From Catellatospora paridis (lineage in GTDB: Bacteria; Actinomycetota; Actinomycetes; Mycobacteriales; Micromonosporaceae), in assembly GCF_009720365.1 (NCBI RefSeq), contig NZ_ML769318.1:124001-188000 (forward strand): a stretch of 64,000 nt of DNA, in the 5' to 3' direction. This document shows, in pieces, positions 9,301 through 15,773 of the stretch. The notes beneath the pieces are model-generated. The model worked only from the letters and a program-made list of their open reading frames with translations. It searched no databases and had not been told where the DNA came from. A program made the position numbers and the translations under genes. Within the stretch, counting starts at the first letter, position 1. Each line of letters starts with the position of its first letter.

Positions 9301-10070
9301 ACCTCGGCAGCCCGCTGCCGTGGGAGATGGTGTCCGGCGTCAACACGTTCGCCAAGGGCAGCACCACCCGCACGGACTGGTTCGCCCCGGCGACCCGGCC
9401 CGGGTTCAGCGACTCGTTCGGTGTCTACAACTCGCGTGCGCAGAACTACATGACCTGGAACGTGCAGGCGTGGAGTTCGGCGAGCGACACTATGCGGCTG
9501 GGCGGTTACCTGCCGTGGGGCGAGGTGCCGAGCCACCTGCAGGTGTTCCAGGGCGACACGCTGATCCACGACAATCCGTACAGCGCGGACATGCAGTGGA
9601 AGGAAGTGCCCGCGGGCAACCTGCCCTATCGTGCCGTCCTGGACGTGGAGCGGCCCGCCGACCAGTTCCGGCTGTCGACCCGCTCGCACAGCGAGTGGAC
9701 GTTCATGTCCGACACCGTCGACTCGGACTACTTCCAGCCGTTCTCGGTGCTGAACATGGACTACCTGCTGGAGACCGACCTGCACGGTGACGTGAAGGCC
9801 GGCGCCCTGCAGCAGATCCGCCTGCACCCCGTGTCGATGGACCTGGGCACCGTGCCCGGCAAGGTCACCACGGTGACCCTGGACGTCTCCTACAACGACG
9901 GCAAGAGCTGGCAGAAGATCAACCTGATCAAGGGCGCCGACGGCTACTGGACGGGCTCGTTCAAGGCGAACGGCAAGTCCGGCGGCTTCCTGTCGATCCG
10001 CGGCAGCGCGGCGACCGACGCCGGGTTCAGTGTGAAGCACGAGATCATCCGGGCCTACGGCCTGCGATGA
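6312..10070 (+). CDS. Secreted S8-family serine peptidase (subtilase) with PA insert
   Basis: A 1252-aa exported protease. A twin-basic N terminus and hydrophobic segment end near AQA-AP (residue 41), a likely signal peptide. A propeptide-like region runs to about residue 220. The catalytic domain has Asp247 (VAVLDTGVD), His280 (NGHGTHV), the oxyanion Asn378 (AAGNAG) and Ser454 (GTSMATP). A β-rich region follows, then a protease-associated (PA) type segment near residues 830-900 (AVVIVNDGPG). The C-terminal ~300 residues are β-rich and probably help substrate binding. It is followed by its own terminator and lies divergent from an AfsR-type regulator. Confidence 0.93.
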   Translation: MFSPSQSSAFWRRRWRLLSAATAVPLLAAGITALQVPAQAAPSKPSVPAKPSATHKVTLVTGDVVTVTTMADGNQIADVDRPDNAVGGVKMQKIKGDLYVIPDEAVALLGANKLDRRLFNVTDLIEMGYDDAKSSGVPLIATYTAAQARSAVEPKAPRGSKLTRKLKGIRGAALTADKKQTRSFWTTVAPQGSTTAQNSTTLGEGVAKLWLDGRVEVNLKESVPLIGAPEAWAAGFTGKGSKVAVLDTGVDVSHPDLAGVIDGTASFVPGESATDDVNGHGTHVVSTIVGTGAASGGEQKGVAPDADMIVGKVLGGAEGYGQDSWIIAGMEWAVQQGADVVSMSLGDTYPSDGSDPMSQAVDALSAQYGALFVIAAGNAGPESISTPGAAASALTVAATDKQDQLAYFSSTGPLAYSGGMKPDIAAPGVDITAARSQQMTDGGEGLYRTISGTSMATPHVAGAAAILAQQHPDWTGAMLKEHLMSSAKGLADWYSPYEVGTGRLDVASAVKTSVRGTGSLFFGNYTWPHEASDVAVTKDLTFTNTGSADVTLNLALSNAGGPFTLGASSVTIPAGAKATVPVTGDPQAAAPGQRHVGYVIGTDATTGQPVTRTSVALLKEDERYDLTIKLIGRDGKPAAGYVGVAMAGDQWPYSLYVEGSATLRLPAGTYTTTSYLDVPGEKPDRTGVATLVDPETVLGNGPAEVVLDASKARLLQTDAPQRTEDRQRKVDFNVHFTGMDSWYDVRSAFQVPPMYDDLYVSPTEPMTKGEFVLTTRWRKGEPMFSLSALGGLLDIPTFVQSGSKLDTATDHLDAVYGGKGSAADFKKVNAKGKIAVVERSDEVSAAERVANAIADGAKAVVIVNDGPGTLLEYVGESSVPVTSVHRDLGKLLIGMAKLGLFTFTAKRVEYSPFVYDLARDYPGQVPDKPLVYQPSQRDLAKIDARWFNAGAPADGGGYRYDLTLSPSLGFHEREWHPGTRTEWVTPDQVWVESHAQYLGSPLPWEMVSGVNTFAKGSTTRTDWFAPATRPGFSDSFGVYNSRAQNYMTWNVQAWSSASDTMRLGGYLPWGEVPSHLQVFQGDTLIHDNPYSADMQWKEVPAGNLPYRAVLDVERPADQFRLSTRSHSEWTFMSDTVDSDYFQPFSVLNMDYLLETDLHGDVKAGALQQIRLHPVSMDLGTVPGKVTTVTLDVSYNDGKSWQKINLIKGADGYWTGSFKANGKSGGFLSIRGSAATDAGFSVKHEIIRAYGLR

Positions 10071-10081
10071 GTCCAAGTGTC

Positions 10082-10111
10082 GGGCCCCGGGGAGGCGACT
10101 CCCCGGGGCCC
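10082..10111 (+). terminator. Terminator of the subtilase gene
   Basis: A 13-bp perfect GC stem (10082-10094 with 10099-10111) with a GCGA loop lies 12 bases after the subtilase stop. It has no long T run, as is usual for actinobacterial terminators. Confidence 0.75.
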
Positions 10112-10207
10112 TTCCCGTCACCGGGGTCGCGAACAGGGGCTATTCAAGATCTGCCGGTATGGCGCATACTCTCCCCGCCGCTGGTGATGGAGAGGGGCAG
10201 GTCGCCG

Positions 10208-11203
10208 ATGCTCGGTGCGCTGGGACTCGAACCCGACGAGGAGTTCGTCTACCGCGCGCTGCTCGGCCGGCCCAGCGCCACCGCCATGCTGCTGGCCGAC
10301 CTGCTGGACCGGCCCGAGGCCGGAATCGAGCAGGCGCTGGCCCGCCTGGTGGAGAGCGGCCTGGCGCTGCGCTCCGGCGGGGAGGCCTTCGTCGCCGCGC
10401 CGCCCGCGATGGCCCTCGGCGCGCTGATCACCGAGCGCCGCGACGGTCTGCGCATCGCCGAGCAGGCGTTGATCAGCCTCGCCGAGGAGCACCGGGCGGC
10501 GGTCGCCGGGCGCAGCATCAGCGAGCTGATCGAGGTGGTCTCCGGCGTCGACGCCATCCGGCACCGGTTTCAGCAGGTGCAGCAGGCGGCCCGCACGGAG
10601 ATCCGCAACTTCGTGACCTCGCCTTACATCGCGGTGCCGCCGGGCTCCAACGCCCAGGAGGATGCCGCGGCCGCGCGCGGGGTGCGCTTCCGGGTGGTCC
10701 TGGAGCGGTCGGTGCTGGCCGAGCCCGGCATCGTCGACGAGGTGGTCGACTCGCTGCAACGCGGCGTGGAGCTGCGGGTGGCCGACCGGCTGCCGATGAA
10801 GCTGATCCTCGCCGACGCCGACCTGGCCCTGGTGCCGGTCACCGCCCCGCACGCGGCACAGCCGGGCGGCGAGCCGGGAGCGGTGCTGCTGCACCGCAGT
10901 GGCCTGCTCGCCGCGCTGGAGGCCCTGTTCGAGACGGTGTGGCAGCGCGCCTACCCGCTGGAGCTGTCCGGTTTCGGATCGGGCGGGTTACCGTACGTCG
11001 AGCTGGACACCGACGAGCCCACCGAGCTGGACCGCCGGATCCTGTCGCTGCTGCTGTCCGGCCTCACCGACCAGGCCGTGGCCACGCAGCTCGACCTGTC
11101 GCTGCGCACCCTGCAGCGCAGGCTGCGCCACCTGATGGACCTCGCCGGCGTGGAGACCCGCATGCAGCTGGGTTGGCACGCCGCCCGACACGAATGGGCC
11201 TGA
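10208..11203 (+). CDS. LuxR-type regulator with N-terminal TrmB-like winged helix
   Basis: A 331-aa cytoplasmic regulator. Residues ~1-70 form a TrmB-like winged helix (EEFVYRALLGRPSATAMLLADLL, then LARLVESGLALRSG). A central ligand-binding-like region follows (VSGVDAIRHRFQQVQQAARTEI, PLD-like). The C terminus has a LuxR-type helix-turn-helix (LSLLLSGLTDQAVATQLDLS followed by RTLQRRLRHLM). Such TrmB-LuxR proteins are common orphan regulators in actinobacteria. I chose the ATG at 10208, preceded by GGAGAGGGGCAGG; upstream in-frame ATG/GTG codons lack such a site. A lipoprotein gene starts two bases after its stop, which suggests an operon. Confidence 0.85.
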   Translation: MLGALGLEPDEEFVYRALLGRPSATAMLLADLLDRPEAGIEQALARLVESGLALRSGGEAFVAAPPAMALGALITERRDGLRIAEQALISLAEEHRAAVAGRSISELIEVVSGVDAIRHRFQQVQQAARTEIRNFVTSPYIAVPPGSNAQEDAAAARGVRFRVVLERSVLAEPGIVDEVVDSLQRGVELRVADRLPMKLILADADLALVPVTAPHAAQPGGEPGAVLLHRSGLLAALEALFETVWQRAYPLELSGFGSGGLPYVELDTDEPTELDRRILSLLLSGLTDQAVATQLDLSLRTLQRRLRHLMDLAGVETRMQLGWHAARHEWA

Positions 11204-11204
11204 G

Positions 11205-11696
11205 TTGACGCGATCGCTGCTGTCCCTGCTCGCCGTGGCGCTGCTGACGACCTCGGCGGCCGGGTGCGGCGGCGGTGACGACGCGATGCCGCTGCGGCCG
11301 GGCGAGGCGCTGACGGTCGACGCGGACCGGCTGGTCCGGCAGCTGATGGAGATCGACTTCAAGGACCGCACGACGCTGGACCCGGTGCCGGTGACGTGCA
11401 GCGTCCGCTCGTTCGGCGCGGCGCCCGAGGGCGCGAGCAATGTCGGACAGCTCACGGTGATCTGGGCGAAGACCGTCTGCGGCACGCCCGGCCCGGACGG
11501 GTTGCTGAGCCTGTCCATGGTCCCCATCAAGATCACTTTGGGCGGTCGGCCGGAGCTGTTCATGCCCCGAGACGGTGCATCAAACGCCGATGACCTCGAG
11601 AAACTCTTCCCCGACCTGGGCATCGACGTGGCCGGGGAGTGGCCGGAGTTCCCGGAGATGCGGGCCGAGGCCGAGGCGCGCGCTAGCGGGCGGTGA
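11205..11696 (+). CDS. Putative lipoprotein
   Basis: A 163-aa protein with a lipoprotein signal peptide: MTRSLLSLLAVALLTTSAAGC, lipobox SAAGC with the Cys at residue 21, then a Gly-rich linker. The mature part is small and acidic with two cysteines (VTCSVR and KTVCGT) that may form a disulfide. The start appears to be TTG at 11205, one base after the stop of the LuxR-type gene, so translation is probably coupled. The closeness suggests the regulator controls it or shares its signal. I recognise no functional domain. Confidence 0.75.
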   Translation: MTRSLLSLLAVALLTTSAAGCGGGDDAMPLRPGEALTVDADRLVRQLMEIDFKDRTTLDPVPVTCSVRSFGAAPEGASNVGQLTVIWAKTVCGTPGPDGLLSLSMVPIKITLGGRPELFMPRDGASNADDLEKLFPDLGIDVAGEWPEFPEMRAEAEARASGR

Positions 11697-11989
11697 ACCC
11701 GGCTCACACCGGTCGGGACGGTTGCACCCGGGAATCCCCCTTGTCCGTATTGTGGCGGGGAGTATGGTGTCTGCGGTCACAGGAATGTGCCCGTACGTCG
11801 ATGGGGTGCGCAACCCTCGGCGCACACTGAGCGTTACCTTGGACATCCGCGGACCGTGTCGCTCCCGCGACGCCCACCGCACCGACCGCTGCGTAACCTC
11901 AGAACGAGCCACCTCAGACCCGAGCCACCTCAGACCGGCCGCCATCATTCTGGCGGCGCCAGCCACCCGGACCACTGCGGAGAAGAAAC
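11697..11989 (+). promoter_or_regulatory. Leader and promoter region of topA
   Basis: A 293-bp non-coding stretch. TTGTCC at 11740-11745 followed, 16 bases later, by TATGGT is a plausible vegetative promoter. Two exact, adjacent copies of a 16-bp unit lie at 11905-11920 and 11921-11936. No open frame here has convincing coding character. Confidence 0.4.
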
Positions 11990-14854
11990 GTGCCGACAGC
12001 TTCCAGGAACCGTCTCGTCATCGTCGAGTCTCCGGCGAAGGCGAAGACGATCTCGGGGTACCTCGGCCCGGGTTACGTCGTCGAGGCGAGCCTCGGGCAC
12101 ATCCGCGATCTGCCAGCCGGCGCGAAGCAGATGCCGGAGAAGTACAAGAAGGAACCGTGGGCCTACCTCGGCGTCGACGTCGACAACGGGTTCGCGCCGG
12201 TATATATCGTCAACCCGGACCGGGCCAAGCACGTCACCCGGCTCAAGGCCCTGATGAAGGACGCCGACGAAGTCCTGCTGGCGACAGATGAGGACCGCGA
12301 GGGCGAGGCGATCGCCTGGCACCTGGTGGAGACCCTGAAGCCCAAGGTCCCCGTCAAGCGGATGGTCTTCCACGAGATCACCAAGCCTGCCATCCAGGCC
12401 GCCGTGGCCAACCCGCGCGACATCGACCGCGACCTGGTCGACGCGCAGGAGACCCGGCGCATCCTGGACCGGCTCTACGGCTACGACGTCTCCGCCGTGC
12501 TGTGGAAGAAGGTGCAGCGCGGGCTGTCCGCGGGCCGGGTGCAGTCGGTCGCGACCCGCATCGTGGTCGAGCGCGAGAAGCAGCGTATGGCGTTCCGCGC
12601 CGCCGACTACTGGGACATCACCGCCACCCTCGCCGTCGAGAAGGCGAGCGAGACCGGCCCGCGCACGTTCACCGCGACGCTGATCGCGCTGGACGGCGAC
12701 CGCATCGCCACCGGCAAGGACTTCGAGCCGACCACCGGCCGGCTGCGTCCCGGCTCCGGTGTGGTGCAGCTCGACGGCGACGGCGCGCGCGGCCTGGCCG
12801 CCCGGCTCGACGACCGGCCGTTCACCGTCACCAAGGTCGAGGAGAAGCCGTACCGGCGCAAGCCGTACGCGCCGTTCATCACCTCGACCCTGCAGCAGGA
12901 GGCGGCCCGCAAGCTGCGCTTCTCCTCGGCCGCGACGATGCGCACCGCGCAGCGGCTGTACGAGAACGGCTACATCACCTACATGCGTACCGACTCGGTG
13001 AACCTGTCCGAGTCGGCGATCGCCGCCGCCCGCACCCAGATCGCCGAGCTGTACGGCTCCGGCGCGGTGCCGCCGCAGCCCCGCCGCTACACCGGCAAGG
13101 TCAAGAACGCGCAGGAGGCGCACGAGGCGATCCGCCCCGCGGGCGACACCTTCCGCACCCCGGGTGCGGTGCGCGGCGAGCTGTCCACCGAGGAGTACCG
13201 GCTCTACGAGCTGATCTGGCAGCGCACCATCGCCTCGCAGATGTCCGACGCGGTCGGCATGACGATGAGCGTGCGCATCCGCGCGACCACCGCCCAGAAC
13301 GAGGAGGCCGACTTCGCCGCGAGCGGCCGGACCATCACCGACCCCGGCTTCCTGCGGGCGTACGTGGAGTCCTCCGACGACGAGTCCGCCGAGGCCGACG
13401 ACGCCGAGCGCAAGCTGCCGGTGCTGGTCAAGGACCAGAAGCTGACCGAGGAGGGCCTGGAGGCGGTGGGTCACACCACCCAGCCGCCGTCCCGCTACAC
13501 CGAGGCGTCGCTGGTCAAGGCCCTCGAGGAGCTGGGCATCGGCCGCCCGTCGACGTACTCGTCGATCATGCAGACGATCCAGGACCGCGGCTACGTCGTC
13601 AAGCGTGGCCAGGCGCTGATCCCGACCTTCGTCGCGTTCGCCGTGATCGGGCTGTTGGAGCAGCACTACCCGCGGCTGGTCGACTACGGCTTCACCGCGG
13701 CGATGGAGGACCAGCTCGACCAGATCGCCGGCGGCGACGCCACCGCGCTGGAGTTCCTGACCTCCTTCTACTTCGGCTCGCCGACCGCCGAGGTGGGCTC
13801 CGTGGCGCAGGCCGGGGGCCTGAAGAAGCTGGTCACCGAGCACCTCGGCGAGATCGACGCGCGCAGCATCAACTCGATCAAGCTGTTCACCGACGAGCAG
13901 GGCCGCGACGTCGTGGTCCGGGTCGGCAAGTTCGGCCCGTACCTGCAGCGCGGCCCGCAGGGCGGCAACGGCAAGACGGCCGCGCCCGTGGCCGGGGACA
14001 CGGACATCCCGGCCGAGGAGGCCGCAGAGACCCCGTCCGACGGCGACCGGGCCTCGATCCCGGACGGCATCGCCCCCGACGAGCTGACCCCGGAGAAGGT
14101 CGACGAGCTGTTCCTGGGCGGCGGCGGCGAGCGCAAGCTCGGCGAGCACCCGGAGACCGGCGAGCCGGTGGTGCTCAAGTCAGGCCGGTACGGCCCGTAC
14201 GTGTCCAGCGGCGAGACGAACTCGTCCCTGCTGAAGACGCACGTGCCCGATCAGCTGACGCTGGCGGAGGCGCTCCGGCTGCTGTCGCTGCCGCGCCTGG
14301 TCGGCAAGGACGCCGAGGGCCAGGAGATCTTCGCCAAGAACGGGCGGTACGGCCCGTACATCGAGCGCGAGGGCGACTCCCGGTCGCTGGAGAACGAGGA
14401 GCAGCTCTTCACGGTCACCCTGGAGCAGGCGCTGACCCTGCTGGCCGCTCCGAAGCAGCGGGGCCGCCGCGCGGCGCAGCCCCCGCTGCGGGAGATGGGC
14501 GTCGACCCGCTCACCGACAAGCCTCTCGTCATCAAGGACGGCCGGTTCGGCCCGTACGTCACCGACGGGGAGTCCAACGCCTCGCTGCGGCGCGGGCAGA
14601 CCCCGGAGAGCCTGACCATGGAGCAGGCCAGCGAGATGCTGTCGGAGAAGCGGGCCAAGGGTCCGGCTCCGAAGAAAACTCCGGCGAAGAAGGCGCCCGC
14701 CAAGAAGGCGACGGCGGCCAAGGCGACGAAGGCCACAAAGGCTGTAGCTGCGAAGAAGGCCACCACGGCCAAGGCCGCGACCGCCAAGAAGGCCGCCACG
14801 GGCGCGACCAAGAGCGTGCCAAAGAAGGCTGCCGCGAAGAAGACAGCGAGCTGA
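11990..14854 (+). CDS. topA: DNA topoisomerase I (type IA)
   Basis: A 954-aa enzyme that relaxes negative supercoils by cutting one strand. The TOPRIM domain starts at once (RLVIVESPAKAKTIS) with an acidic DEDREGEAIAWH motif. The active-site Tyr is Tyr331 in YITYMRTDS. The C-terminal part has repeated GRYGPY/GRFGPYV modules, the topoisomerase C-terminal repeats typical of actinobacteria, instead of zinc fingers. The last ~75 residues are a Lys/Ala-rich tail of KKA and KAT repeats, which in related enzymes helps processivity. GTG at 11990 is the start; it fits the conserved N terminus. Confidence 0.97.
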   Translation: MPTASRNRLVIVESPAKAKTISGYLGPGYVVEASLGHIRDLPAGAKQMPEKYKKEPWAYLGVDVDNGFAPVYIVNPDRAKHVTRLKALMKDADEVLLATDEDREGEAIAWHLVETLKPKVPVKRMVFHEITKPAIQAAVANPRDIDRDLVDAQETRRILDRLYGYDVSAVLWKKVQRGLSAGRVQSVATRIVVEREKQRMAFRAADYWDITATLAVEKASETGPRTFTATLIALDGDRIATGKDFEPTTGRLRPGSGVVQLDGDGARGLAARLDDRPFTVTKVEEKPYRRKPYAPFITSTLQQEAARKLRFSSAATMRTAQRLYENGYITYMRTDSVNLSESAIAAARTQIAELYGSGAVPPQPRRYTGKVKNAQEAHEAIRPAGDTFRTPGAVRGELSTEEYRLYELIWQRTIASQMSDAVGMTMSVRIRATTAQNEEADFAASGRTITDPGFLRAYVESSDDESAEADDAERKLPVLVKDQKLTEEGLEAVGHTTQPPSRYTEASLVKALEELGIGRPSTYSSIMQTIQDRGYVVKRGQALIPTFVAFAVIGLLEQHYPRLVDYGFTAAMEDQLDQIAGGDATALEFLTSFYFGSPTAEVGSVAQAGGLKKLVTEHLGEIDARSINSIKLFTDEQGRDVVVRVGKFGPYLQRGPQGGNGKTAAPVAGDTDIPAEEAAETPSDGDRASIPDGIAPDELTPEKVDELFLGGGGERKLGEHPETGEPVVLKSGRYGPYVSSGETNSSLLKTHVPDQLTLAEALRLLSLPRLVGKDAEGQEIFAKNGRYGPYIEREGDSRSLENEEQLFTVTLEQALTLLAAPKQRGRRAAQPPLREMGVDPLTDKPLVIKDGRFGPYVTDGESNASLRRGQTPESLTMEQASEMLSEKRAKGPAPKKTPAKKAPAKKATAAKATKATKAVAAKKATTAKAATAKKAATGATKSVPKKAAAKKTAS

Positions 14855-14864
14855 CCGCTTACCG

Positions 14865-14897
14865 ACCCTGCCCAGGGTCGTTGACCCTGGGTAGGGT
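14865..14897 (+). terminator. Terminator downstream of topA
   Basis: A 15-bp stem with one G-U pair (14865-14879 with 14883-14897) and a GTT loop, beginning 10 bases after the topA stop. Confidence 0.7.
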
Positions 14898-14960
14898 GTC
14901 GATGCGAGCGTGGCGACCGGTTCGGTTCCCGGAACGCGCGCCGCGGTGAGGAGCGGATCA

Positions 14961-15590
14961 GTGTCCACACCAGCTGTCAGTGCCGGGCCGTTGCGCCGGG
15001 TGCCGGTACAGGGGCGCAGTGTCGCGCGGGTGCAGCGCATGCTCGACGCGTGCGCTGAGTTGATCGACGAAGTCGGGTACGACGGGCTCAGCACCACGCT
15101 GCTGGCCGAGCGGGCCGGCGTCGCGATCGGGTCGGTCTACCAGTTCTTCCCGGACAAGCGGGCCATCGTGCAGGCGCTGACCCTGCGCAACGTCGAGGCC
15201 TACCTGGAGCGGCTGGCCGAGCGGATCCCCGCCGGCGAGCTCTCGCACTGGTGGGACGGCGTCGACGGGGCCATCGAGGAGTACATCGAGCTGCACCGCA
15301 GCGTGCCGGGTTTCCGCACGCTGCACTTCGGCGACGTGGTGGACGTGCACCTGATCGACCCGGAGCGCGACAACAACGCGGTCATCGCCGATCACCTGGC
15401 CGACCTGCTCATCCGCTTCCACCACGCGCCGGACTCGCGCGAGCTGCGCTTCGCGTTGACCGTCTCGGTCGAGGCCGCCGACGCGTTGATCAAGCTCGCG
15501 TTCCGCCGTCACCCGGACGGCGACGCCGCCGTGCTGGCAGAATCGAAGCGGCTGGTGCGCGGATACCTCCAGACCTTCGCGCTGGCCTGA
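14961..15590 (+). CDS. TetR/AcrR-family transcriptional regulator
   Basis: A 209-aa repressor-type protein. A TetR helix-turn-helix covers residues ~25-75 (RVQRMLDACAELIDEVGYDG, then TLLAERAGVAIGSVYQFFPDK), with the typical YQFF recognition end. The C-terminal helical domain carries the ligand pocket and dimer face; the ligand is unknown. The GTG at 14961 is preceded by GTGAGGAGCGG, a good ribosome-binding site. It lies between topA and the MFS-kinase fusion, both on the same strand, so it has no obvious divergent target. Confidence 0.88.
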   Translation: MSTPAVSAGPLRRVPVQGRSVARVQRMLDACAELIDEVGYDGLSTTLLAERAGVAIGSVYQFFPDKRAIVQALTLRNVEAYLERLAERIPAGELSHWWDGVDGAIEEYIELHRSVPGFRTLHFGDVVDVHLIDPERDNNAVIADHLADLLIRFHHAPDSRELRFALTVSVEAADALIKLAFRRHPDGDAAVLAESKRLVRGYLQTFALA

Positions 15591-15773
15591 CGACAGGCAG
15601 GGGCCGTACCACTCCCTCGTTTTTGTGGCAAGTCTTCAGGGTCGAACCAGGGTCGGCCCTCGCCGGGGCAGGACTAGAGTGAAGCCGCAGGACGCCCGGG
15701 CGCTATTGCCATGGCCATGCCTCAGCGAGCACGCTGAGGCCAGGACGGGCAGTGACGCGGGGAGGGTACGGCC
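15591..15773 (+). promoter_or_regulatory. Intergenic region upstream of the MFS-thymidylate kinase gene
   Basis: A 183-bp spacer. It holds a TAGAGT hexamer near 15675, a possible -10 box, a small inverted repeat around 15719-15740 (CCTCAGCG and its complement), and a strong GGAGGG ribosome-binding site at 15761-15766 that decides the kinase start. Confidence 0.4.

Noticed and set aside
6714-10121. A 1135-codon minus-strand frame opposite the subtilase
   Set aside because: Same GC artefact; the plus strand has a full catalytic triad and signal peptide.
11945-14149. A 734-codon minus-strand frame opposite topA
   Set aside because: Low-complexity product without family features; topA motifs are on the plus strand.
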